Positions 1 through 6,712 of a DNA stretch of 6,993 bases are shown here, in pieces. The stretch comes from Methanomassiliicoccaceae archaeon (GTDB lineage: Archaea; Thermoplasmatota; Thermoplasmata; Methanomassiliicoccales; Methanomethylophilaceae): contig WRKC01000056.1 of NCBI GenBank assembly GCA_009778275.1, positions 1-6,993 of the forward strand, read 5' to 3'. The position numbers were made by a program, and so were the translations under genes. The notes under the pieces are model-generated. The model was given only the letters and a program-made list of their open reading frames with translations, was not told the DNA's origin and searched no databases. How positions within the stretch are numbered: the first letter of the stretch is position 1; every line of letters begins with the position of its first letter.

Positions 1-507
1 ATGAGGACCGGCCGGGCCGGAAGTTCGATCATGGGAACGATACACGGAGACTCGGCAAGGTCGGTCTTCGAAAGGGTCGTCCACGATATGAACATCTCGC
101 CAGAGGCGTTCATGGCAACGGACATCCTCGTTACTTTAGGGACTGTAAAGGACAGAAGGACAGGGAATCAGATAAGGAGAGTGAACGAAGTGGTCGCGAC
201 GACCGATCTGACGGGGGAATTCGTGGATATTTCCGAAAGTACAGCGCTTTTCTCATCGCCCGTCATGAGACGCGTGTTGTCCTCTTCTCAGATGAGCAGA
301 GCGGATGTCACGAAAGAGATCAGAGCGAGGGCGGTCATAAGATCATTCCTGGCGGATATGGGGAAGACGCACGGCGAGGAATACCTCGGCCCGGAATGGA
401 TAGGGATAGCGAACGACCATGTCGCAAAAATCCAGGGGAAGACGGCGGAAGATGTCCTGATGTCATTCAAAGGAAAGTTCAGCGACATCACCGGGATCGG
501 TGTCTGA
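1..507 (+). CDS. Type II/IV secretion (Tad/pilus) ATPase, C-terminal part
   Basis: This is the 3' end of a GspE/VirB11-family hexameric ATPase, the cytoplasmic motor that powers pilus assembly or secretion. The frame is open from base 1, and the first residues (MRTGRAGSSIMGTIHGDS) are an internal family motif, so the true start and the Walker A/B region lie upstream. Visible are the conserved His box GTIHG (window residues 12-16, His15) and the following segment with RVVHDM and ATDILV, typical of archaeal TadA/FlaI-like ATPases. The last ~80 residues are a less conserved helical tail. The stop TGA is at 505-507, and the membrane platform gene begins one base later, so the two are probably cotranscribed and coupled. 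Whether the system makes adhesive pili or another type IV pilus cannot be decided from this fragment; nothing here points specifically to an archaellum. Confidence 0.87.
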   Translation: MRTGRAGSSIMGTIHGDSARSVFERVVHDMNISPEAFMATDILVTLGTVKDRRTGNQIRRVNEVVATTDLTGEFVDISESTALFSSPVMRRVLSSSQMSRADVTKEIRARAVIRSFLADMGKTHGEEYLGPEWIGIANDHVAKIQGKTAEDVLMSFKGKFSDITGIGV

Positions 508-508
508 G

Positions 509-1912
509 ATGTTTCGCAAAGGCGGGATCAAGAATCCCAATGCGATCATGAACGAAGGGCCTACCGTCGTGGGCATCATGTCCGCTACCATCGAAAGGGG
601 CGGGTCCATCGATTCGGCCGTGAGGGATGTGGCAAAGAACGGACCCGAAAGGTCCGCATCGTTGTTCAGAGCGATCGTTGTCAGAGCGGACACGAGACAT
701 ATCCCGGACATATCTTTCGGTCTGTCGGAACTGCTTTCTTCCCTCCCGGCGGAAGCCGCGGCGTACAGGCGTTCGCTCCACATGGTGATGGCCGCGGCCG
801 CATCATCCGACCAATCGGAGAGAAAAAGGATGCTTGCCGATGCGTCCGACATCTCGATCAACGGGCTCAAGGAGATAGGGGAGAGCTACAGTTCATCCCT
901 GAATATTCCATGCATGATGATCTTCGGCCTCGGAATAATGGTGCCGATGGTGCTGATGTCGATACTGCCCATGCTCAGTCTCGGGGGTGTATTCGGAGGG
1001 TCATCGATAAGCGCCGCCCCGATCATCTTGGTGACCCTTGTGTTCATACCGGCGATAATAATATCGCTCATCCTTTCCGTGAAAGAAAAGAACCCCTTCA
1101 TGAGGCCGTCATCAAATATGGATATCCGATACATCCTGCCTGTTCTTTCGGCGATTCCCATAGCTCTATTGGCGATCATGATCACGGGGGACATCCAGAT
1201 GTCCCTGACGGCAGCTGCGCTGGTATCCGGTGCGGCGGCGCTCGTTTACGCCATACCTCATGTCAGTTCCGAGAAGATAAGGGAAAAACAAGAGATGCTG
1301 CTTCAGGATTCCCTCTTCGAGCTGGGGAACCGCCTGATAGCGGGCGAGAATTATGAGACGTCCATCGTAAGGGCGATAGGCGCAAGGGCCGAATGCTCAT
1401 GTGTCGCCGACAGTGTGAACAGGGAGATGGGGATATGCAGAGGCGATGCATATTCAGCGATAAAGACCTCGATCGGAAAGATATCCGTACGCCTGTCGGA
1501 TGTGTTCTGCGATGTCTACAGATGCTCTCTGAAGGACGCCAGGGACGCAGGCAGGCTCGCAGTGTCAGTGGGAAGGCAGATACAGGATCAGGATTCCGTC
1601 AGAAAGGGGATAAGGAACAAGCTGAAGAGCATGACCGACATGATGACCGGTACCGCGGCGGTATTCGCGCCTCTGGTGCTAGGTATGAGCGTTTCCATGC
1701 TTGGCCCGATATCCAGAGTGATGGACGGCGTCGATATGGGAGGCACATCGGCCATACTGTCGGTCTATCTCGTAGAGCTGTGCATTCTCATGGCAGTGCT
1801 TACCTCGTTCCTGAACGGGAAGGTCGATATCAGGGACATAACATACCGGCTCGGGATGATGCTGCCGATCTCCATGATAATGTTCACGCTGTGTTCCTTC
1901 ATCTCGTTGTGA
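509..1912 (+). CDS. TadC/FlaJ-like pilus assembly membrane platform protein
   Basis: Polytopic inner-membrane partner of the preceding ATPase, expected to convert ATPase movements into pilin assembly at the membrane. The 467-residue protein has a cytoplasmic T2SSF-like region at about residues 15-130. Four hydrophobic segments follow (about 135-159, 170-191, 208-226, 230-250). A second cytoplasmic T2SSF-like region lies at about 262-378, containing LFELGNRLIAGENYETSI. Three more membrane segments close the protein (about 379-400, 413-436, 447-466). This two-repeat layout matches archaeal FlaJ/TadC proteins, although it is somewhat shorter than typical FlaJ. I chose ATG 509 because GGTG at 499-502 sits 6 nt upstream, in Shine-Dalgarno position. 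A GTG at 500 would add three residues and overlap the ATPase gene by 8 nt. Family assignment is good; the exact pilus type is unknown. Confidence 0.84.
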   Translation: MFRKGGIKNPNAIMNEGPTVVGIMSATIERGGSIDSAVRDVAKNGPERSASLFRAIVVRADTRHIPDISFGLSELLSSLPAEAAAYRRSLHMVMAAAASSDQSERKRMLADASDISINGLKEIGESYSSSLNIPCMMIFGLGIMVPMVLMSILPMLSLGGVFGGSSISAAPIILVTLVFIPAIIISLILSVKEKNPFMRPSSNMDIRYILPVLSAIPIALLAIMITGDIQMSLTAAALVSGAAALVYAIPHVSSEKIREKQEMLLQDSLFELGNRLIAGENYETSIVRAIGARAECSCVADSVNREMGICRGDAYSAIKTSIGKISVRLSDVFCDVYRCSLKDARDAGRLAVSVGRQIQDQDSVRKGIRNKLKSMTDMMTGTAAVFAPLVLGMSVSMLGPISRVMDGVDMGGTSAILSVYLVELCILMAVLTSFLNGKVDIRDITYRLGMMLPISMIMFTLCSFISL

Positions 1913-1914
1913 AA

Positions 1915-1932
1915 AATAATTTAAATAATTTA
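1915..1932. repeat. Tandem duplication of a 9-bp AT-only unit
   Basis: The unit aataattta occurs twice head to tail (1915-1923 and 1924-1932), starting 3 bp after the TadC-like stop codon. It is the left edge of the AT-rich spacer. In such AT-rich DNA a short duplication may be slippage or chance. It could also be part of a terminator or protein-binding region. Confidence 0.55.
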
Positions 1933-1974
1933 TATGTTATTTTAATATCATTTTATCTTATTAAAATAATATAT
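1932..1974. repeat. 16-bp inverted repeat upstream of hipB (candidate operator or terminator)
   Basis: The left arm 1932-1947 (atatgttattttaata) and right arm 1959-1974 (tattaaaataatatat) are reverse complements with one mismatch (G1936 against T1970, a G-U wobble in RNA). The inner 11 bp are perfect. The spacer 1948-1958 is 11 bp. HipB proteins bind inverted repeats upstream of their own operon in known systems, so an autoregulatory operator is plausible. Equally, the structure may form part of the transcription end of the pilus operon. It does not match the E. coli HipB operator (TATCC-N8-GGATA). AT-only composition raises the chance of a coincidental palindrome. Confidence 0.5.
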
Positions 1975-1995
1975 TTGTTATTTTATTTAGTAAAC

Positions 1996-2003
1996 TATTT
2001 TAT
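1996..2003 (+). promoter_or_regulatory. Candidate TATA box for hipBA
   Basis: The octamer tattttat is centred about 26 bp before the hipB ATG at 2026. That spacing would make the hipB transcript leaderless, consistent with the absence of a Shine-Dalgarno motif before the ATG. Other TATA-like strings exist in this AT-rich spacer (for example around 1968-1975), so the exact element is uncertain. Confidence 0.4.
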
Positions 2004-2025
2004 CACGGAACACCATCGCAGTAAT

Positions 2026-2370
2026 ATGTATTCTTCTTCAGATGTCTACGAATTGTCAGACACTGAGATAATCGGGATGATCGGAGAGAAGATACGCACG
2101 ATCAGACTGAACAACAATGTGACAAGGGAACAGCTGCAGGAAGCGTCGGGGGTGCACATGAAGACCATCGGCGATCTGGAGAATGGCAAAAACGTCACAA
2201 TGATCACGCTGATATCCGTTCTGAGGGGTCTCAAGAGGTTGAATCTGCTGGATCGCCTTCTTGATGATGAATCGGTAAGTCCTCTGCTTCTTTATAAAGC
2301 GGGAGGCAGCGCCCCAAAGCGCGCAACGGGACGTTCTTCCGAGGCGCAAAAGAAGAGGATGAGGCTATGA
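2026..2370 (+). CDS. hipB: HipB-type antitoxin, Xre-family HTH regulator
   Basis: 114-residue DNA-binding antitoxin predicted to bind and neutralise the HipA kinase encoded next to it and to repress the operon. A helix-turn-helix of the Xre/Cro type covers about residues 17-78 (EKIRTIRLNNNVTREQLQEA, then SGVHMKTIGDLENGKN with the recognition helix near 44-53). The tail SVSPLLLYKAGGSAPKRAT followed by a basic end (KKRMRL) resembles tails of the antitoxins paired with this HipA subtype. ATG 2026 is the start that opens the domain naturally. The reading frame is open far upstream through the AT spacer and the pilus gene, but that part has no family resemblance. The stop overlaps the hipA start as ATGA (2367-2370), so translation is coupled. 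Promoter and palindrome lie just upstream. Confidence 0.85.
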   Translation: MYSSSDVYELSDTEIIGMIGEKIRTIRLNNNVTREQLQEASGVHMKTIGDLENGKNVTMITLISVLRGLKRLNLLDRLLDDESVSPLLLYKAGGSAPKRATGRSSEAQKKRMRL

Positions 2371-3644
2371 GGGCAATGGTCAAGGTCAATATATGGGGCA
2401 TGACCGCCGGAGTGGCATATTGGGATGAGAGAGTGAGATGTGCCAGGTTCCAATATAATCCCGCGTTTGCCGAGAAAGGGATCGAACTCTCCCCTATAAT
2501 GATGCCTCTCTCGAGCGACATATATTCCTTTGAGGACCTGGACCGTTACGCCTTCCGAGGGCTCCCGGGCATGCTTGCAGACTCCCTTCCTGACAAATAC
2601 GGTAACACGCTGATCGATATGTGGGTCCGTCGCAACGGGATAGACCCAAACGGTTTTACTCCATTGGACAAGTTATGCTATGTAGGCGCAAGGGGGATGG
2701 GTGCTCTCGAATATGAGCCGGCGATTATGCATGACACGGGAATCGAAAAGATCGACGCGGACCTCCTTTCGGCATTGGCGGCGGAGGCTGTCGGTGAGAA
2801 AGAGGATATCCGTACCGTTCCGTCCGAAGAGGGGATGAACGAACTCATTTCGACAGGCACATCCGCAGGAGGCGCAAGAGCGAAAGCGATCGTCGCTTAT
2901 GATGGATCATCAGGAGAGATACTATCTGGGCAGCCTAAACATTCCGAAAGATATGCGGATTGGATCATCAAATTCGACACGGAAGGCGAACGCAAACGCG
3001 GATTCTGCAGGGTTGAGCATGCCTATCACAGAATGGCTTCGGATTGCGGTATTGAAATGAGCGAATGCCGTCTTCTTGAGACAAATGGAGGCATCCACTT
3101 TATTACTAAACGTTTCGACCGTATCGGCAGAGAGAAGGTCCACACGCAGACGCTGAACGCCCTGGCGCATTACGACTTTACCGTTCCTGCGAGACACTCG
3201 TACGAGCAGCTGTTCTCGATCATGAGAAGAATGAGACTTCCCGCGGCCGATGCGGAGGAAATGTTCCGCAGGGCGGCATTCAATATCATCATGATGAACA
3301 ATGATGATCACACGAAGAACACATCATTCATGCTGTCTAAAGGGGGAGAGTGGAGGCTCTCGCCCGCATATGATATAACATATGCATACAAACCGGGAAA
3401 CATATGGATCCAAGCCCATCAGATGACGATCAACGGCAGAACCGGCGGCATAACCAGAGATGATATGTTGGCCCTTGCGCACAACGCCAATATCAAAGGC
3501 GCCGGGGATAAGATAGAAACGATCCTCGACGTCGCCGGCAGATGGAGGACATATGCAAAAGAGAGCATGGTCCCAGATACGACAGCGGTGAAGATCGGCA
3601 ATTCATTGGCAGAGAACGGTGTTTCATTCCTTTCGAGAAACTGA
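2367..3644 (+). CDS. hipA: HipA-family serine/threonine kinase toxin
   Basis: 425-residue toxin of the HipA family; studied members phosphorylate translation components such as glutamyl-tRNA synthetase and cause growth arrest, but the target here is unknown. The N-terminal domain (about 1-120) contains LADSLPDKYGN and LCYVGARGMGALEYEP, strongly characteristic of the family. A Gly-rich phosphate-binding loop GTSAGGARAK spans 164-173, with nearby Ser/Thr where E. coli HipA autophosphorylates. Lys202 (IIKFD) is a candidate nucleotide-binding lysine. The catalytic loop FNIIMMNNDDHTKN (305-318) and the metal-binding SPAYDIT (332-338, Asp336) are intact, so the kinase is probably active. The C-terminus has HQMTINGR (351-358). 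Start ATG 2367 overlaps hipB; GAGG at 2355-2358 lies 8 nt upstream. ATG 2376 is an alternative. Sequence style is that of bacterial HipA subtypes, suggesting transfer. Confidence 0.92.
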   Translation: MRAMVKVNIWGMTAGVAYWDERVRCARFQYNPAFAEKGIELSPIMMPLSSDIYSFEDLDRYAFRGLPGMLADSLPDKYGNTLIDMWVRRNGIDPNGFTPLDKLCYVGARGMGALEYEPAIMHDTGIEKIDADLLSALAAEAVGEKEDIRTVPSEEGMNELISTGTSAGGARAKAIVAYDGSSGEILSGQPKHSERYADWIIKFDTEGERKRGFCRVEHAYHRMASDCGIEMSECRLLETNGGIHFITKRFDRIGREKVHTQTLNALAHYDFTVPARHSYEQLFSIMRRMRLPAADAEEMFRRAAFNIIMMNNDDHTKNTSFMLSKGGEWRLSPAYDITYAYKPGNIWIQAHQMTINGRTGGITRDDMLALAHNANIKGAGDKIETILDVAGRWRTYAKESMVPDTTAVKIGNSLAENGVSFLSRN

Positions 3645-3668
3645 GGGCGGCATCCACAGGTGCGTTGA

Positions 3669-3687
3669 ACAGGCCCTTCAAGGCTGT
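3669..3687 (+). terminator. Weak hairpin downstream of hipA
   Basis: acaggcc (3669-3675) can pair with ggctgt (3682-3687) around the loop cttcaa, with one bulged G, giving six base pairs. It lies 24 bp after the hipA stop and just before the AT-rich promoter of the next gene. There is no strong T-run after it, so termination is only a possibility. Confidence 0.2.
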
Positions 3688-3691
3688 CATT

Positions 3692-3700
3692 AATTTATAC
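3692..3700 (+). promoter_or_regulatory. Candidate TATA box for the DUF2085 gene
   Basis: The stretch aatttatac is centred about 25 bp upstream of ATG 3721, the standard distance between an archaeal TATA box and the transcription start. This suggests a leaderless or nearly leaderless transcript beginning at the ATG. It gives the gene its own promoter, independent of hipBA. Confidence 0.5.
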
Positions 3701-3720
3701 GGTGAAGGCAATTGTGCAGT

Positions 3721-4257
3721 ATGGATCGGTACACGCCGGGCAGAGCGGTGCTGTCGTTCTTAGCGGCGTTCCTTTTGCTGATGATCGTCCTTCCCATGCT
3801 GTATCCGCATGGCGCCTTCACAGATCTGGACGGAAGGGCAGGGGTCATCGACAACTGGGGGAAACTGGCATTCGCCGATCCCCTCACGAGGGCCGTTTAT
3901 TTCTTAGGCGATCTGTTCTGTCATCAGGAATGGGCCAGATCCTTCATTATCAACGGGTCGCAGATGGCCTTTTGCCAGAGAGATGTGTGCATCCTTACCG
4001 GAACGATCCTCGGACTGGTAGCAACGGATAAGGCTGTGTGCCGCATTTACGCAGGGAACAGACTTTTCCCGATCGCCGGGGCGACGATGGTGATATCCAC
4101 CCTCGTAGAATGGGGGTTCGAGCACCTATCCGGAATGGACATCCTTGCGGCCAGGGCCGCAACCGGCCTGCTGGCGGGAGCGGGCATAGCATTGATCCTG
4201 CAATATGCGGCCACGAAAGAATATGAAAAAGTAATGGGTTTTGAAAAAGAGGATTAA
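3721..4257 (+). CDS. DUF2085-family small membrane protein
   Basis: 178-residue membrane protein of unknown function. The family signature is clear: CHQ (67-69), RSF (73-75), NGSQM (78-82), then CQRDVCILTG (85-94), corresponding to the conserved Cys-rich stretch of DUF2085 proteins. Hydrophobic segments are at about 10-28, 88-102, 115-131 and 141-162. The conserved Cys/His pairs could bind a metal, but no function has been shown to my knowledge. ATG 3721 is preferred because the TATA-like element lies about 25 bp before it. An in-frame TTG at 3712 would add three residues. The gene is separated from hipA by 76 bp and is probably not part of the toxin-antitoxin module. Its stop TAA (4255-4257) overlaps the stop of convergent nrdJ. 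At the Cys motif, the Gly often seen after RDx/RCx appears replaced by Cys90. Confidence 0.82.
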   Translation: MDRYTPGRAVLSFLAAFLLLMIVLPMLYPHGAFTDLDGRAGVIDNWGKLAFADPLTRAVYFLGDLFCHQEWARSFIINGSQMAFCQRDVCILTGTILGLVATDKAVCRIYAGNRLFPIAGATMVISTLVEWGFEHLSGMDILAARAATGLLAGAGIALILQYAATKEYEKVMGFEKED

Positions 4258-6500
4258 TCGCACTTGGTCCATCCGCAGGATTTGCAGATACTGCATCCGC
4301 CTTGGAACTGCAGTTCGTCGCCGCACTTGGGACAAGGGTTGACCTTTACCGAGGGGACGGCATCTTTCTTCTCCTTCTCCGCCTCAAAGGTGATCCCCTC
4401 CACTTCTCTCTGCATCTCCGCATGCATATCGAGTATCGCCCAGCCAACGGCCATAGGGCAGCAGGACCCCTTGCTGGTGTCCCCCTTTGTGGATTTCCTC
4501 ACCGCATACGAAGGGCATGAACCGCAACTCTTCAGCTGATCGACAATGGCGTTGATATCGCAGCCGCTCCTTGCCGCCAGCGAGATCATCCTCGACAGGC
4601 CTATCATGAAGTTGTTGCAGCCTCCCGTGGAGCCTTTGTTAAGGTACGCCTCCAGCAGTTCCCCGCTGTGAGGGTCGAAAAACGCGGTGCAGTGGAGGCT
4701 TCCGCATCCGGTCATGAGCTTTCTTTTCTTTCCCACGACATCGTCCGCGACATTCTCGACGAAACCTCTCTTCTTACGCTTTCCGTTGTCGGCGTCCTCT
4801 TCCTTCTTTTCTTCTTTTTCTTTTGCGGAGAGGATGCCGAGACGTTTGCAGCCGTCCCTGAAAACGGTAACGCCCTTGCAGCCTATCTGCCAGGCATACA
4901 TGTAGAGGTCGTATACTTCTGTCTCTGGGAAATCGTTCGGGAGGTTCACGGTCGAACTTATCGATGCGTCAATGTGCATCTGCCATGTACCCTGAAGATT
5001 CAGCCGCTGCTTGTAATCCAGATTCTGGGCCGTCACAAAGAACCTGGGAAGGTCCTTTTCCTCGGTTATCCCATGTTTGTCCATGTACTCTTTTACGACG
5101 GGCGTATAGACCTTGTAATATTCGTCATGGTCGGAAAGGGACACGGTCCTTCTTTCGTACGAGTTGGCGAAGACGGGCTCTATGCCTCCCGAGATGCCGA
5201 TCATCGTCGAAAGCGTACCTGTCGGTGCGATCGTAAGCAATTGCGAATTTCTCATGCCGTATCTCTCCACCAGGGCCCTCGTCTCTTCCGTCGTGTTCTC
5301 GTTGAAGTAAGGCGATCTCATAAGGAGGTCGATGTCGCACTTGGGGAATTTTCCCTTTTCTTTTGCAAGCAGAGCCGACTCTCTTATCGCGGCATCGGCC
5401 ATGATGAGGCCGAGCGTGTGACAGAAGTCCATCGCTTCTCTGGTGCCGTACTCCAGTCCCATTTCGATCAGCATGTCGGCGAGCCCCATTATCCCGAGGC
5501 CTATCTGCTTCCAGTCCCGGACGGAATCCCTCTGTTCCTGCAGAGGATGGAGCGGCAACCCCTCCTCAAGGACATCGTTGAGACCCCTTACGCAAATGCC
5601 GACAGCGCGTTCGAAATCCTTTCTGTCGAACTCTCCGTTCTTGACAAAAGCGGCCAGATTCATGCTTCCGAGAAGGCAGCTGCCCCCTGCCGGAAGAGGT
5701 TCCTCGGCACACGGGTTGGTCCCGGCGTAATGGAAGTCGGGATATTCGCTGAGGAGGTTCCAGGACTCGATCCTGTCCCAATACAGGCACCCCGGCTCCC
5801 CGTAATCCCAATTCGCATAGCAGAGCTTCTTGAAGAATTCGTAGGCATTGAGGTTCTTCTGAATAACGTCATTCGTTTCCGGTCTTTGGAACTTTTGCAT
5901 ATAGTTCCTCTTGTTCTTCACGCATTCCATGAACTCGTCCGTCACCCTCAGGGACATATTGGCCTTGGTGACCCTGTCGACATCTGTTTTCACGAAAGCG
6001 AACTCTTCGAGGTCCGGGTGTTCGCAGGAGATGGAAAGCATGAGCGCCCCTCTTCTTCCGTGCTGACCTATAAGTCCCGTGACCATGGAGTACAGGTCAG
6101 TAAAGGATACCGCCCCGGATGTGGCTGATGCGGTATTGTTGATCTTTGCCCCGCGCGGGGCAAGTTTGGACAGATCTATGCCGACCCCGCCGCCGTAACT
6201 GAAGGTTCTGGCGAGTTTGCCGGCGCATTCGAAAATGGACTCAATGGAGTCCTCGGGAGGCGTTACAACATAGCAGTTCGAGAGGGTGATCTTCAACCCG
6301 GTCTTGTGCAGACCGCGGTTGGCCAATATCCTTCCTCCGAACAAGAACTTCTTCTGCTTGACCATTTCTTTTATATCGGCGTTCCCCTCGCTGATACGGT
6401 CCAGCCAATGGTCGAACGTCTCCCCGTTGTAGCAGTATTTCTTTTGCCAAATGTCTATGCCCAATTGGTTGTCTTCGCCAAGCCATTCTTCAATTTCCAA
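4254..6500 (-). CDS. nrdJ: Adenosylcobalamin-dependent class II ribonucleotide reductase
   Basis: Converts ribonucleotides to deoxyribonucleotides using a B12-generated thiyl radical; no second subunit is needed. In the 748-residue protein, SNCYV (Cys76) and GSCLLGSMNLA (Cys275) supply the redox pair. NPCAE (262-266) gives the active-site Asn262, radical Cys264 and Glu266; the 11-residue spacing to Cys275 matches Thermotoga maritima NrdJ. APTGTLST (425-432) and GCKGVTVFRDGC (540-551) are phosphate-site and barrel motifs. A charged linker (about 557-578) leads to a TSCPD-type domain (about 597-690), then a zinc ribbon with Cys723, 726, 736, 739, 742 and 747. I chose TTG 6498-6500 because a Shine-Dalgarno-like run and TATA box precede it and because family similarity begins at EWLGEDNQLGIDIW. 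The frame extends to another TTG at 6629 (791 residues), but those 43 codons look non-coding. Confidence 0.95.
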   Translation of the reverse strand: MEIEEWLGEDNQLGIDIWQKKYCYNGETFDHWLDRISEGNADIKEMVKQKKFLFGGRILANRGLHKTGLKITLSNCYVVTPPEDSIESIFECAGKLARTFSYGGGVGIDLSKLAPRGAKINNTASATSGAVSFTDLYSMVTGLIGQHGRRGALMLSISCEHPDLEEFAFVKTDVDRVTKANMSLRVTDEFMECVKNKRNYMQKFQRPETNDVIQKNLNAYEFFKKLCYANWDYGEPGCLYWDRIESWNLLSEYPDFHYAGTNPCAEEPLPAGGSCLLGSMNLAAFVKNGEFDRKDFERAVGICVRGLNDVLEEGLPLHPLQEQRDSVRDWKQIGLGIMGLADMLIEMGLEYGTREAMDFCHTLGLIMADAAIRESALLAKEKGKFPKCDIDLLMRSPYFNENTTEETRALVERYGMRNSQLLTIAPTGTLSTMIGISGGIEPVFANSYERRTVSLSDHDEYYKVYTPVVKEYMDKHGITEEKDLPRFFVTAQNLDYKQRLNLQGTWQMHIDASISSTVNLPNDFPETEVYDLYMYAWQIGCKGVTVFRDGCKRLGILSAKEKEEKKEEDADNGKRKKRGFVENVADDVVGKKRKLMTGCGSLHCTAFFDPHSGELLEAYLNKGSTGGCNNFMIGLSRMISLAARSGCDINAIVDQLKSCGSCPSYAVRKSTKGDTSKGSCCPMAVGWAILDMHAEMQREVEGITFEAEKEKKDAVPSVKVNPCPKCGDELQFQGGCSICKSCGWTKCD

Positions 6501-6504
6501 ACGG

Positions 6505-6514
6505 TCACTCTCCC
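6505..6514 (-). promoter_or_regulatory. Ribosome binding site supporting the nrdJ TTG start
   Basis: On the minus strand gggagagtga precedes the TTG at 6500-6498; its GGAG lies 9 nt and its GTGA 4 nt upstream. Both match parts of the archaeal anti-Shine-Dalgarno complement GGAGGTGA. The run also forms part of a three-codon mini-frame, ATG GGA GAG TGA (6516-6505), probably incidental. Confidence 0.55.
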
Positions 6515-6539
6515 ATCTCAGGAGAAGATAACGTTCTCT

Positions 6540-6548
6540 ATAATTAAA
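6540..6548 (-). promoter_or_regulatory. Candidate TATA box for nrdJ
   Basis: On the minus strand the sequence reads tttaattat. With the usual spacing of about 25 bp, transcription would start near 6519, leaving a leader of about 19 nt that just includes the ribosome binding site. This placement lies inside the 43-codon upstream extension, which argues against that extension being translated. Confidence 0.5.
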
Positions 6549-6631
6549 CCTCTGAAAGTTGGATAATCCGGTTCGCAATTTTTTTCGATGAGAGCGCAAA
6601 AAATAAAACATGAGGCCGTTTTTCCGCAACG

Positions 6632-6675
6632 GTCCCGACCATGGTGCGGACTTTCACTTTTTTCTAAAAAAGTCC
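6632..6675. repeat. Paired palindromes sharing one arm between nrdJ and psmB
   Basis: An imperfect 20-bp palindrome at 6632-6651 is centred on the perfect accatggt (6638-6645), with outer arms gtcc/ggac. Next to it, ggacttt (6648-6654) can pair with aaagtcc (6669-6675), enclosing a tight inverted repeat actttttt-ct-aaaaaagt (6656-6673). The string gtcccg recurs at 6632-6637 and 6672-6677. The segment lies upstream of both predicted transcription starts, so a DNA-binding site for a regulator is more likely than an RNA switch. Confidence 0.45.
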
Positions 6676-6712
6676 CGTTGATCTGTCTTTTTTGTTCGAA
6701 AGCCTTAATAAA

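Noticed and set aside
463..870. A 135-codon minus-strand frame over the ATPase/TadC junction
   Set aside because: Antisense to two well-supported genes, with no domain and no plausible promoter.
910..1356. A 148-codon plus-strand frame inside the TadC-like gene
   Set aside because: Out of frame within a gene with clear membrane segments and T2SSF-like architecture; its composition is typical of a shadow frame.
1393..2025. Frame continuous with hipB extending upstream through the pilus gene and AT spacer
   Set aside because: The upstream part is a shadow of the TadC-like gene followed by AT-driven low-complexity residues. The HTH protein has a natural ATG at 2026 and a suitably placed TATA-like element.
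1913..2025. CRISPR leader, insertion-sequence end or att site in the AT-rich spacer
   Set aside because: There are no regularly spaced repeats, no transposase or integrase gene, no flanking target duplication and no tRNA gene nearby.
4668..6128. A 486-codon open frame on the plus strand opposite nrdJ
   Set aside because: It lies wholly antisense to a confidently identified, conserved enzyme. Its translation shows no recognisable domain, and long antisense frames are common opposite genes with this codon bias.
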